Both the position numbers and the translations under genes were made by a program. Below are positions 13,501 through 28,500 of a stretch of DNA of 64,000 bases, in pieces (within the stretch, counting starts at the first letter, position 1; the number at the start of each line of letters is the position of its first letter). Origin of the DNA: Alitta virens. Taxonomy: Eukaryota; Annelida; Polychaeta; Phyllodocida; Nereididae. The notes under the pieces were generated by a model. The model was not told where the DNA came from. It did no database searches and saw only the letters and a program-made list of their open reading frames with translations. The DNA is taken from assembly GCA_932294295.1 (NCBI GenBank), contig OW028574.1:55021797-55085796 (forward strand), given 5' to 3'.

Positions 13501-16500
13501 AGAAAAGAAGAAATTTTGATTTAATGACTAACATGCAGAATGTAAATTCTTTGTGATTAAAAACTGATACACAGTTAAGTGGAACGAGGTTACGTAAGCC
13601 AAATAAATTAAAATAAACTTTGTTACTTAGGCAAGAGACTCTCATTTTCCAGAAATCTATAATTTTTAACAGAAGACTTTTTTTAACAATTCTTGAGTTA
13701 GTGAGTTGAGACCAAAATACAGAGCAAAACTTATGACATACATATTGTTGCCAGTGACATTTAGCATACTCAATCTTCACCATGTTACTCGAAGTTGTGA
13801 GGCATTGTCCCAAGAGCACTGGTCTATGCTTGCTTTACAATGTATCTGATGGAAAGGGAATAGAACCTACTTTAGACACCATTTCTCTGCCCAGTCCACA
13901 TAAGTGTGTGAGCAACCAGCTGTGCCACAGCCTGGTGATTCATCTGGCCATTTTTTTGTGCCATACCCTGGAGACTTGTAAAGTTTAGTGAGCTGCTCAG
14001 TAATGATGGAACACCCTGTGCCTGTAATCTACACTCAAGTAAATCCATCATAAAGCTGCTTATGAGCTGAGGACTCCGGTCTGCATTACTCCTCCAGACA
14101 GCCAACTAGTTGTACATGCTCTTAAGTCGAGAGAAGAGCTATCTTCTTAGTGTCTAAGTTGTGTTCCCGGTGTCTAAGTTGTGTTCCCGGTGTCTAAGTT
14201 GTGTTCCCGGTGTCTAAGATGTGTTCCCGGTGTCTAAGTTGTGTTCCCGGTGTCTAAGTTGTGTTCCCGGTGTCTTAGATGTGTTCTCACTGTCTTATAT
14301 GTTTTCCCGATGTCTAATATGTGTTCCGTGTCTAAGATGTGTCCCAGTGTCTAAGTTGTGTTCCCGGTGTCTAGAATGTGACCCTGGTGTCTAAGCTGTG
14401 TTCCCGGTGTCTAAGTTGTGTTCCCGGTGTCTAAGTTGTGTTCCCGGTGTCTAAGATGTGACCCTGGTGTCTAAGCTGTGTTCCCGGTGTCTAAGTTGTG
14501 TTCCCGGTGTCTAAGTTGTGTTCCCGGTGTCTAAGATGTGACCCTGGTGTCTTAGCTGTGTTCCCGGTGTCTAAGTTGTGTTCCCGGTGTCTAAGTTGTG
14601 TTCCCAGTGTCTTAGATGTGTTCCCACTGTCTAATATGTTTTCCCGGTGACTAATATGTGTTTGGTGTCTAAGTTGTGTCCCAGTGTCTAAGTTGTGTTC
14701 CTGGTGTCTAAGGTTTCCAGAACAAGTGAGGCTACCATGTAGCATTCCCATTTTATGTATATTCAAATTTACAATGCAATGTATGTTATGATAAAAATTT
14801 TGAAAAAAAGCCTCTGTACAGCACAAACAATGATTTATTAACCGTATTTTCATTACTTATACAACAGCAGATGTCGATTCCATTATACACCATAATACAA
14901 CACTTGCCTTGGTAATGGAACAGAAAATTATAGCAGGAAATGCCACTTTGGTAAGAGGATAACCTTACACGAAGAAAAGCTTGGAGATATATATATTTGT
15001 GGATATATTAGTTTTTTTTTATAAATTTAGCACTTGAGTTTCTTTCCAGTAGGGCTCAACCTTTGATTCTAGAATCTTTCTATCTACCTTTGGTTCTTCA
15101 GAATCCCCAAGGAAGCTGATGGCATTGGTTGTGGCATTTATTCTGGGAGCAATATCTGAAGAATTCGAGACACAAGTTTCCTGTTTTTGGTCCAAATTCA
15201 GGCTTGACATTTAACGACATTACTTGGCCCAAAAACCGATCGCAGACCATCTTCTTTAAATAATTGTAGTTACGTTTTAAGCAAACTCCAGTTTCGCTTG
15301 ATTAATCTGTTTAAAGTTCAATAAGTGCAACCAAAACAAATTTGCCAATGTTACCTGCTCATCATCCTCTTCCTCTGGTTTTTGCTAATGTTTTAGAATT
15401 TTTTGCTGGCCATAAATAAATTAACAGCCCAATTTTACTCATGACATGTGCTTGGCCAGTAAAACTGGTGGTTCCAACTGCCCATCCTGTCACCTGGCAT
15501 GGCCATCTTAACCATCCCTGATATTATAATACTGCAGGGGAAATTTTCCTGATGTTATATACCAACAATCCATTCTGTTCTGTGCATTCTAACAATTTTG
15601 CTAAATTTTCCTTTGCTGATAGCCCTAAATATTTTTTGTTAGGCCTGGCTTTCTTTTTCTTTTTTTTCCGTTTTTTTTTTTTTTGTTGTTGCCAAATTTA
15701 AGCCAAATTAAACTTGTTGCCATTCAGTATTGTTCAGTTTGGCTATTCTAACATATCATATGCTGAAGGCAATATTTAGTGTGTAGGTAGGATATTAGTT
15801 ACGACCGAATTTTCTGAATATGTAGCATAAAAAATAAATTAAATATTCTATCTATAAATGTTTCTACCATTCAAGTTGATCTGCATTTAGCAGGCAATTA
15901 AGAAAGGTAATTTCACAAGAAAAGCTGTTCACAAAAACATCATACAAATTCTAACCACTTATGACTCACCTTTCCCTGGAATCCATTAGGACAGTGACAT
16001 GTAAAGAGATTCCTAGCAGGGTGGGTGCAAACACCCCCATTGTGGCAAGGGTTGGAGACGCAGGGGTTGAAGTGTTCACATCGGGTGCCATAGTAACCAG
16101 ATGGACATATGCATCTGAAGCTGGGACCATGAGTTGAGATGCAGGTGCCATGATACTGACAGGGGTTGCCAGTGCAAGGGTCAGTGCTCTCACACGTGGG
16201 TCCAAACATGCCCTGAAATTGAAATTAAGATATTCATTTGAAAAAGATTGTTTAGTGACTCTTTATTTTTCATTTTTTTGGCATTGTCTAATTGTTTGTA
16301 TTATTTTAATTTTACTGGTCTGAAGGCTAAGTCAATTACTTTAATGCTACTGGACTTTAATAAATCATCATCAGCTGTTAGAGAAGACGTAATCATGGGC
16401 AGATGGGGCGTTGATGCTTGGAGTCCACACCAGGTTACACATGTAATATTTGCAGATGTTTTTTTCTGCATACGTAAATGTAGGGTGTTCTAAGAGACTC

Positions 16501-19500
16501 ATTAATAAAGTAAAGCCTCAAATCTAAAGATCTCTATCCTTATTATAGCTTTGATAACATATTGCATTTCAGCCATCTATTAAAAATACATGATATTTCA
16601 TTTTAACTATCTATTACAATGAAATGATGCTTTTGTATCATACTTAGAAGCATTTCTACACCTAACAGAAATATCCACTAATAAATTAAAGCTTACAAAT
16701 CATGTCAGACATTTCTCTATGTCATTGACATACATTGGTATCAACATAATGGTATTTATTAAATTACATAAACTCCAATAGTGCATATCAATATTACAAA
16801 TAGCACATTTATCTGGCAAGGACTACGACGTTACACTTTTTGAAAACCGCAACAATAGTTGTTGGTCAGATCAGTTTGATCCCTGTGTTTCTCCTTATGC
16901 TTCATGGCATATCATTTATAATTATTTGGCATGGATCAAACATTATAAAAAGGATCAAAGGATGACCAATATATTTTTGCTTATGTATGGATGTATCATA
17001 TTGTCCTTCATATATTTATGTATTATGCTCGGGAAAAATTCACTTATTCCGAGTTATGTTACAGTAATTAGGCAAAAATGAGGAGGATATTAAACAGAAA
17101 ATGTAAGACAAATAAAATCCCTGATACTTCAGGCGAACTCACGCATGCAACATATCCTCTCATTTGTCAATTAATTTCACCTAGTTTTTTTTTTGTTACT
17201 CTTTAGCAGTCAGCTAGAAGCTTTATATACTGTATCTCATCTTATATAATCTAATCTTATTTAATCTTATCTTATCTTAATCTGTGAAACCGCATAAAGA
17301 CTATACTGCAAAGGCAACTGAATTATGAACTGATGTATACCATCACTATTAATAAACTTCACAATTAAATCATTAGAAGACAAGTGCGGTCCTAATGGCG
17401 AGGCACCATTGTCTTTAGGTAAATGTGGTCTTCTATGAAAAGCTAGGTGCCTCAGTATGGAAAACAATACAATTTCAATGAATATTTGTTGTTGAGTAGC
17501 CCTTCAGTAGCGGTGACATCATCACCTTGGAAGGGTTACCCAACTCTAAATCATTCATTGACCTGTATCATCATATAAATTTAAATTCAATTGGATGTCA
17601 GTGGAGCTTAATAGATGATGACTCTAAATCTGAATCTGGCATATATGACAAAATAAAGAAATATGTGTCTCACTTTAGGACAGGTACAGTGGAATCCTCC
17701 GTCATCCTGGTTGGTGCAAGTGCCAAGACGACAAGGGTTGATCTGACAGGCGTCATATCTCTCACACAGGCTGCCATGGTAACCAGGACGACATCTGCAC
17801 AGCTTGGATGGGTCAGTGGTGTTGAAGCAGGTCCCTCCATACATACAAGGGTGGGAGGCACAAGGGTCGAACATCTGGCAGTCTGTTCCCGTGTACCCCG
17901 CAGCGCACAGACAGACGTGTGACCGACCTGCAGCAACAAGACAAATTGGTTTGTAGTATACAGCTGTAATATTCTAGCATGATCTACGTTTGACTGCACT
18001 TTTTTTTCATTCAATGACTAAGATCTAAATTGAATTATTTAAACGAGCAGGTGTTAGAAAACCCTAGTAGAACGCCGGTTGATGTGTTCATCAGGCAACA
18101 TTGCGATTTTTGGAGGTTGACTGAGATACTAGTCTTATATAGCCACAGTTGTAAGACAATAAAAGTAATCTAAATTGGAGTGCTCTCTGTTTCTTGTTAT
18201 AATCTAATATGCACTTCCACGGCTAGCACATTTCTGAAGTTTTTTAAATACATATCCATGTCCACCCCAAAAACGTCAGTAATGACAGTCATTCCAGTGT
18301 AAAAAGCTGTTCCAACTACTGCCCTGTTTTGGTTAGTTTGTCCACTCAGGCTTCTTCTTCTGGTGTGTGGCTATCAATACCTCAACACCAACCAACTAAA
18401 ATCTCTTGCTTTTGCATTCCTTTTTTTCCTTTTAAATGCTATACATTTTGGCTTCAAAGCACATATTTAGAACGTCTTATCCAACACATGCATTACATTT
18501 TGAATTTTGAAAGAATGCAGGTCGATTCAGTTACTTTTTCTCTTCCACTGCAAGTCTAATTTGCAGCTAGCTAGAGTGTATCATTATGCAGAAAATATGT
18601 AGACCAGGGATTATTAGCCTCCTTCAGAGTTGATGAGGACAATAAATGTGCAGCATACCCTCCACTGCTTTAAGTAGGAGATGGGAGACTTTCTAATCTT
18701 GCCCAAAGCCATCATTAATAGGCTTTGGCCATCATTCAAGCTGAAACGAGGAATCTAATGACACCCTAATGCCTTAATTTAACAAGGAAGTTCTTATGTT
18801 GCACTTTGGCTTTGGTCTTATTTGAAGCTAATTAGCCAAACAGATGCCAGAAACAGAATTGTAACTACAGGTAAGAGCCGTGTTTGCCATGCTTTTAAGC
18901 ATTACAACTCATTTAGATTATTGCCATCTTTTTTGGAATACAGCATTACCCAGAACAAACAGAACCCATCCTCTGAGATGTAATGTACATTTTAAAAGGC
19001 TCTGTCTTCTATTCTGGTAAATGAAAAGCTCTCAGTGTAGGCATGTCCAAAAAATGCTTTGCATGTACATGCATTCACAGCACACTTTCATATATATACA
19101 GTAATATTATGATAGATAGAACTGTTGCCATGAATGTCACTATACAGAAAAGGCTTGACGAAGCATTCTTACCATCATCAGAAGGGATGCAGTTTCCAGA
19201 ACGACATGGATTGGAGGCACAGGAATTGGGAAGTTCGCAGCGGTCTCCATGGAATTCTGGAGGGCAGACACACCGGTGTTCCGTGTCTGACACATTCTGA
19301 CACCGGCCACTATTGAGGCAACTGACACCAAGGCAAGAGTTGAAGAATTCGCAATCTGTCCCATAATATCCCTCAGGGCAGGTACACAAGTAGTCAGACT
19401 CTGCAAAGGGAATTCTCGCAATACAAGCTCATATAATTTGTAATCCTAAACTGAAAAGTCATAGAAGCATCTTGATTGGTATACTTCTTGCTGTACACCT

Positions 19501-22500
19501 AGACAGAATTTGCTGAACTTTTCAAAATGGCGGCCATAGTACATGAACTTTAAGATAAGGCAACAATGAGTAATATCGTAAATTTCAAATGCGATTATAC
19601 ATTGTGATATAATTCACCAAGGACCCCGAGTATCAATTATTATTTTGGATGATACAGAATAACAGTGTTTAAATAATTAAGTCTAATCAGTTTTCAGGTT
19701 CTTCAAAACACATTTTCACCCCGTTTAAGTCATCGCCACTTGCTGAATGCAATTATGCTGCAGCATTTTCCTAACAGAGGACTTGCGAGGTTGGTGTAAT
19801 TTTGAAACTGTTCATAGCTTGTGTTGAGGAGGTTTGAGGGGAAGAAGGTAAATTAAAGAAATTAGGGGGGGGGGGGGAGAAGGGTAAACTTACTGAAATT
19901 TATTCTACATTTTATAGAATTACGCTCCAGGGGTACACTACTACTTCACCTACTAGCACTTGGGTAGTGGGCAGCTGCACTTTAGCTTACTGTTAGAGTG
20001 TAGGAAAGTTGCACACAAGATGGTGGAGAATCCGGTCCCCTCTGACCTCATGTGTAGGGTAGTTGGTTCGAATCCCGTTGGTGGGGTGAGGTTGTTGACT
20101 AGGAGTGGTCAAAACTTCAGGTGGTCATTGGGGATATAGTATTACGATCCAGGGGTACACAACTACCTCGCCTACTCTTTAGCTTACTGCATTTATATTT
20201 TACATTATCTGGTATTTGACAGTATGCGAAGATTAATACCTGAAGTGTTAAGGCATCTGCCATTATTCTTGCAGGGGCGCAACAAACAATGGTTGGACTT
20301 TTCACAATGGCGGCCATAGTAGGGCGGATTGCAGCGACATCTGTAGGCTACATCGGCTGCGGCATCTGACGGTTCACAGCGGCTTTCATGGAGACAAGGT
20401 TTGTCATAACAGGGGTCGTAAGAGGTGCAGTTCTGTCCTGACCAGCCTGGAAATATAAAGTAGATGAAATATTACTCTAATCCAAAAGCAAGATGAATAT
20501 GGCAGAGGGCGCCACCGGTCTGCTTATCTAGCCACCAGAGGGACAATACCTTACTGAAACTGCGTGCCTAGATGAAGAGAGAGAGAGTGTCTATGATATG
20601 ATGCTGGACATTGCTGCTGTTTGCATTGACCTTTTGTGTGGTAATCTGAGTGTGCCATTCTACTACAATGCAAAGTATCCGGTGTTTTTATGGTCACATT
20701 TTTCTGGGCAATTATGATGTACATAAAGCAATTGATGGACATTTCAAAGCAATCACTCACTGATGTATGAATGAGAGATTAATTATAAAATTTAATCTCT
20801 CTTAGACCTGAGTTGAATTACTATAATGTTTGAACTTTGTTTTCGTTTCATTGTCTCGTGAAAGTAATTTTGTTATTTCTAAGATAACATGTCTGGGTGA
20901 TATGAGACCATTATCATTTTTCTTTCCAGATTATTATGCAAAGACAATGTCACAGAGAATGAGATGAATTACGAGGCAGTTACAGAAACTCATTTGTGAA
21001 GATGTGAAATGATAATCCATCATGTGAAGACATGACAATGCAGCATGTCACTGGGCTTATGGGTGCACCCAATCTGTACAGCTAGTTGTGTTTGGGACCA
21101 GTGCCAATTAGGTGCTGGCTTAAACTGAGCAGAGCATAAAATAAGGCAGTCATGATACATGGCCATGCACATAACCATAAAAGGAGCACAATGTTGGGTC
21201 TAATGACAGCAAAGTGGCTTCTGTGTGGCCCATAGAATCATGCTAAAGCCATAACTAGGTGATTTGGGTCAGTAACTGGAGCTGCCAGTTTACCAATGTG
21301 GTAAGCGAACTACATGTACATGGTTATGCTGCCAACCATCAGTCGACTAACCATTGCAGTAACTAACCAACCAACCAACTAACCAACTTAACATTCAGCC
21401 AACACACTAATCCACAATTAAATGACCAACATGCTAGCCAACCTACCAAGCTATCACGATGCAGCCACTAAACGCAACAAGCTATTACCAAACAACTAGC
21501 CAACATATCAATAGGTAATGAACCAACCAACCAACTAGGCAGCTAACACAGAAGGCATTAAACAACCAAAATACTGTCAAGCTAAAGGCGCAACAAACCG
21601 AACAATATTGATGCAACCACTTAGCTATACTAGTACACTTGGCAATCATCCAACCAACTAGATGGTGTGGGCCGAGCTCAGTGGCAGTGCGCTGGATTTC
21701 CAACCACTGGGTTCCGGGTTCACTTCCTGGTCAAGCCAAGGTTGGATGGCTGTTTCAGCCTTCATCTCATTGCCATGGTCCCTGCCTGTCCTAATTAGCA
21801 GCTATTAGCCCATCAGGTGCAGAAATACTGGATGTAAAGCGCTAAACAACCACCACCACCACACCATCATCAACCAACTAGACAGCATATAATCAGATAC
21901 TCTCCATAAACCATAAAACATACCCTGTCAACACCCTTGGCAAATACTGCTGGATGGTGTAATCAAACCGAAACCTTAATTTCAATATCACCAAACTACT
22001 TTTCTGAAGCTTAACCAGGTTATATGACCAGCACACGTGATGATGAAGCTTGAAGTCCACACCACGTTTCATTTGCTAAAGGCAGGGTTTTTTGCACTTG
22101 CCTCAGCAAAGACCTTTGCTTGAGTTTCAATCATACATTTTTTTATAAAATACAACCTTTGGTTGAGATTCACGTTAGACATAAAAATCCTGTCAATCAA
22201 TATTTAAAATTGAAGACAAATACAATGCACAACAACCCAACTTGACTGTCTAAAATAAGACCATGAGCCAGTAATATATTAGCAACACCCAGCCCACTTA
22301 AAACAGCAAGCCACCTGCCTCCAGCACCACCAACCAAGAACCTCCACCATCCATCTTTCTTGCAAACAGTCTTCAGGCAATCAGTGGGTTATTCTGAGAG
22401 CCTAATAAAGGCCATTCTATGGGTCCCTCTTGGATTAATTCATCTATTGTTGCCAGAGATTTATCAAATCACAGGTGCAGTTGAAAATGAGATCCGCTGA

Positions 22501-25500
22501 CAACATAATATGCAGGTCTTAAGCTGATAACGTCCCAGGCTCAACATATTGAGTTCGGGTACTATTGGGTTGCCATGGTTACTGTATAAATGCAGGTTAT
22601 TCACATTGCTCTGTCATACTCCGTTTGGGACAAACACCCTGTATGCCGGTGTATTAGCCTAAGCTTCTTGTGAACGTATATCCTATTAGAAAATATGATA
22701 AAAGATTACAAGATTACAAGATATTTAACACGAAAGCTCACTTTTCTTGGGTTAATTCAACCAAATGCTGGTAAGCATTTCGTCTAGAATACCTTTCAAA
22801 TAGATGCGCGGTAGCACAATATTTCTCACCAATCTATGCAGTTTTCAAGCATTATTTATTTATTTATAAAACATATTTATACAGGGTAATAAACATTTTG
22901 AGCAACAGCTCTTTTAAAAATGGCCCTGTTACAAATAAATAAAAACAGTACAAAGAAGAATAATATAACAGAAGTACAAATAACAAATAAAAGCTAGTGT
23001 ATAAGTAAACCAATGATAATGATGTGAGATAAAAAATACTTCCTGGCCTCTTTTTTAAAAACATCCAGACTTCTACACCTTTTAGGGAGTCAGGTAGAGT
23101 GTTCCAATTTATAGCACCAATATATGAGAAACTCCTTTTGGTAAATTCTAAGTTTACACTTGGGACATGTACATTATTTTCATTACATGACCTTGTTTCT
23201 CTGTTAGACACTTCGATCTGCAGTTATAACATTAATACGATAATCTGGAACTAAACCATGTATAGATTTGAACATTAAAACTGACATAAAATAATCACGT
23301 CTTTGCTTTACATTTAACCAGTGTAATTAATTTACAAGATCAACTCCTCTAACATTGAAATAATCATAATTACTGAGTATTACCCTAGCAAAGCTGTTTT
23401 GCATGTGCTGGATAAGCTGTCATATGTCTCATTGAATGTTCACTGAGAGTGCTTTCTTTTTGTCCGCAACATATGTTTGGCAAATACCATTAGAAACTGC
23501 AAATAAACCGTTGCCTTGGAAACTCATTACTGGCATCACGTGGCAGGATTGACATGGTTGACTGTAGCTTTCGCCCGTTGTTCAGATTCCACTTATTATA
23601 ACAAAGTCATTGATTGAAACTGGCAATCCTGGCTGATGGGACAAAATAATCGGCCTGGCTTAGAGCAAGATAGACCACACATTAGTCAGCAGCTGATAAC
23701 TGAAGCAGCATCCTGAAGATGATGACAGAATTAAAGAACCGTCTCAATGGCTAATGAGCTTCAGTAGCTCAAATTCGGGCAATCTTTTTATTCCGTTCAT
23801 TTTGCCTTACTGACGTGGAAGCCATGAGTGAGAAATAGACGAAATTAGAACCGAAATGATGAAAATCATCTCTCAGTTACTGTCATTTCACTCACTGCTT
23901 ACACATTTGGCTTGGGACGTCATGTTAGGATAACTACCTGACATATAACCTCCACCATTAATTAACCGATTTATATAATCATTTTATATGATAATGCTCA
24001 CCTATATCGACTTGGATTTGTGGCCAATTTAGCAATGAAAACCTAACTACTGTTTTAGCATGAAATAGTAAAACTGTGGCAGGATACTATAGGACACATC
24101 AGTTATCGTACCAAACATGCGGTTTTGCTTGTGGTCTACAGCACCAAATTAATCACAGCCAGCAAATTTTGAATGGCATTTTGCAATCGTTACTATTGCT
24201 ATTTACACGTGCATGCAGTGACAGTAAAATAAGGTAAGATATTACTGCAGAAATGTTCGTAATGATAAGATGCTGATGACATCGCATACCATGTTACAGA
24301 TGCATTCCTTTACTTCATTATAAGCATTGATAAACCCTAACCACCAGGTATCTATTTTCTGGTGCGTCCAATAGATCCAGTTGATCTTTTGCTCACATAC
24401 AGTGCTCCAGACAGGAATCAAACCCAGGGTGATAAGTGAAGCTGAACATGCTTAGCCACTAACAAGCCATCCAGTTAGCGTAAGTTGCGGTCGTAAGTGA
24501 AGTAAAGTACTGCAATTTTAACCTGGATACCAGAGATTTTTGGGGAGGAGGGAAAGTAATGCATAGGTTTCTCAAAGGTCTTGAGAGAATTTGGTGAAAT
24601 CAATGCTGGATCAATGTGTGAAGACTTAAATTCCTGTAGGTTTTATGGAGGTTCTAACCTTGGTCCATACTAAAGTCATTATGTACATTTTCCCATGACT
24701 TTATTGCTGTAATAGCGACATAGGCGTCCTTAATATACTGGAGATAGATGCTGAGGATCTTGAGAATGAGTCTATGGCATTTAGCTCACGAGTATGTGAC
24801 AACAAACCACATGGGCAGACCTGTCAAACTGTCTCATTAAGCGTTCACTCCACCTCCACCATTTTCTTTGTTACTGTCCATGCGCCCCCTGCCGGTTGTT
24901 TGCTCAACTGTTTACTGGATGATACTTGCCATGAGACAGATTGCCATGGGCAGTTTGTCATGGGATATGCATAGATTACAAAGACACATTAACAAGCCAG
25001 AAAGAGGGGGGGGGGAGTAGCGCCACAAAAAAGCCCCATCTTAAAAAAAGCCAGGAAAAGGGCCTCCCCAAGCCTATGCAATGCAAATGCGCTTTCCCTT
25101 CCTTTATCGCCCGCCTGGACATAGTATACATAATACGTAAGGTGAATGAAAGGCTTGGCTTCCTCTGTGTTGGGGAATTATGTTGCGAAAAGGAAGTGCC
25201 CCCAGTGTCCTCGTTTGAATAGATGTTGAGAAAGACAAACAATGTCTTCAACCTCGTCTAGATAAGGAAGCGGAGAACATCCCTTTCTCTGACCAAAACC
25301 TATCTTTCTTCTAAAATCACCAATCAAGGCATTCATTAGCGGTGGTTGTGACATTTTATTCTAGTATTGTATTGTCTCAATGCTCATGATCTAAAGCCCG
25401 AGGCGGATGTGTTGATAAGATGACAAGGCTGGGAGTCCAACCCATGTAAACATTTATCCAAAAGGTGGGGTATTTTACTTGCTGCATAGATACAGAGCAC

Positions 25501-28500
25501 AAGGTACTACCAAATGTCCACCAATTTAATGGTTCGTGCAACCGACATGCACAGCTCACGACGAGTGCCGAGACTGGGATTCGAACCAGAGACATTGAGC
25601 AGACCTAGCAACTGCTTTAACCTGTACACTCCTCAGCATTAATAAGTATGAATAACTATGTTTATGCACTGTATATACAATGCTAATTCAATTTTTTATG
25701 TGAAATGTACAGCAAACTTCCATTCCACTACTTGGTACTTCAGACTGAGCTCATTAGAGAAAAGCCATAAGTCCAATGTTTTAATGTAGCAGGTAGAGGG
25801 GCATGGATTCAAATGGGCCAATATCAGAGCGGGTCACGAGCAATGAAGGTGACTTGTAGGTCCCAGGGGCTTCCAAAGGCCGTGGACTTGTATTTGAAAT
25901 TAGCGAAGTTAGATTAGCTTGATTTGTGGCTTGCCTTCAAGCCAGGTCAAAGAGGTGGAGCCTTGCGGAACACCGGATTCTTTGCCATATAATAACCTCC
26001 AGCCAGTTTTCCTGCTCCTTCCACCCAACCTTGTTACATACACTTTTTATTACTCTTAAGCTGACATTGAGGATATGTAATTGCCTTAATATCTAGACTA
26101 GCAAGTATTTTTATTTTTCGTGATCATGATTCACTAGGCAACTGGGTGGTCCTGTGGTTAAGGCACTGTCTAGCTGCTCCACTGAACAGCTGAAGGTCCC
26201 AGGTTCAATTCTAAGCCCGGGAACTTATTAAAAACTAATATCAGCTGGAAGTAGATTTCATGACTCATATCATGAGGTGATAAATATGAAGTATCTTGTG
26301 ATCAGTGTCAATTTCAGTTACATAGCCATATGATATTTACCAAAATTAAAGTCTCAATGCAGTTTCACTCACTGGTTAATAAATAACATGAAGATCAATT
26401 TGGCATGAACTTTGTGCTTGCGCAGCTCCGTAGCAAATTGGTCTTTTTTTCTTTTTTTTTTTTTTTGTGGAGGGCCCAACTGCTCAGCTATACATAGCAT
26501 GCACCATAAAGTGAGCGGTCTGACTGAAGTCTAAACTAGACGACAGCTCTCTCTTCCGCCCCCACTTGTATATCGCCCACAGTGAGCCTGACATCATCTG
26601 TAGTGGTTCGTTCACTATAGCAACTACTGGGATACCAGTGTAATGGCTATGTTAGGCTGAATGAAAGATGAAGCAGTTCAAATTGCTGCTGCTGCTGTTG
26701 CTGCTGCTGTTGATGCTGCAACTTCAAGTTTATGTTAGTTTTGGGAATATGGCTATCTTCATACTGCAAAGTAGTATTGATATTTCTGTAGGTTGGCAAT
26801 GTAAATTTGAGACGAGTGGCTTCACAAGTCGATTTACAGTTTTACATGTCCATATACATTCACCATAATAACCTGACCTTAAATATATAGAATAGAATAG
26901 ATTTAATAAAATAAAACCAGGATAATTTTTTTTTTATATATATATAGTAGCTGACTGAGGAATATTTAGTGTAAGAATTTTGGACTTCAAGCCATGTGTG
27001 GATTTTATCACAAGGTCCCCCCAATAGATAACATCAGGGAAACTCTGCAGCATTCACCGAGGAATTTCCATTAAAAAGGTTAACTGAGTTTTATCAAGGG
27101 TATTTCGCAGTCTGATTTGACGTTGAAAACGATGTTAAACTCTTACTGCAACATCTTCCCCATCAGGGGGCCCCTTAGGCTGAGGTTATTCCAGTGAAAC
27201 GTTTACAGAACTAGGCTTAAGTTTGCTTTAAATTGGGAATGGTAGAAGGTCAGGTTGCGAAAGTAATAATTACAACACCCTTTTTAAAATTTTGGTAATT
27301 CTGCATTTCATGAAGAGATCAAACAGAAAAGAAGAAGAATGGAACAGAATGAAGAGAGCAAAGTTAAGGGAGCAGTAGAGCAGGGAAAATGACCAGATCT
27401 AAGAAACGACAGAAGATAGAGCAAAGGAAGGGATGGGGCTATCATGAGATGAGTTAATTAGAATCGCTTAGGGCAATACGAACACTCTGGTCCCGAGAGT
27501 ATAGTATCCCATTTGTCTTTAACCCTGTCCTGACTCTATCTGATGTCCTGCGTACCTGCCTAGGGCCCAGAGGTCCATCAGTGGCCCAGAAGCATCTCAT
27601 CCCAGCTGCCTGCACCTTTGCCCTACCCCCATCCAGTTTCATTCTTCCCCAGGCCATCCGACTTACACGATGGGCTAATTAGCCACGATAACATTTTGCT
27701 GCCACTGAGGCTGGAACACGCCATTGGATTGTCTCAGTGACGTGTGCTCAAGATAAATGACTGCGTCAGTCTAATTGGTCCCAGAGAGAGGGACACCCTC
27801 CACACACTTAAGAAGAACTAGCCGCGAAAACATTACAGGCCTCACTTTGACATGCTTAGAAGATGGTCCCCTAGAACAGATTGATGTATTCATTTTGCCT
27901 TGCTTTTTCTGCCCAGGGTAGAATCTACCCAGAGCAGATGGTACTTCTTTGCAACACTTGCCTATGATAGCAGATCACTCATTTTTGTGAAAGATGACTG
28001 TAATGCTACCTGTGTGTAACCTGACTAAAATGTGTCTTTAGATGTCAAAAAACCTGATGGGAAGATAAACCATCAGAGGCTAGTAGTCTGTAATCTCTGC
28101 TTTGATTTGCAGTAAAAAAAAAGTCAGCTCATAAGACACCAGATATAGCCTAAGAGATCACAGGAAAGTAATAAGGACAACAGACCATGGATCGGGAAAA
28201 ACACCAAGAGACTCAGATGCTTAGCAGGTTGAGATAAACAAGCTTTGAAGGGCTCATTAAGGAGGCAACATGAGTAGACATGTGTCCTACTGACATGAGC
28301 ATTAGCAGAGCAAGATGCAGTGGAGCAAAATCAAAGTGGAGATGCTCTTGGGATGCAGATGCGTAGCAACGATCGTGCTGCTGCAGCGGGTTACAGGGCG
28401 ATGCCATCAATGTCACCGTGATGACCTTCAAACGACCTTCAAGAGACAGGTCATCCCTCCGACGGGGCCATCTTGCAAGATTTCGATGACCTCTGGTTGA

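Noticed and set aside
14491..14853. 120-codon minus-strand ORF with repeated [10 protein letters not shown]
   Set aside because: The 20-bp minisatellite read in rotating frames; no independent support for coding.
26683..26722. Poly-Leu coding tract
   Set aside because: A CTG microsatellite in an intron; the ORF around it has no other support.
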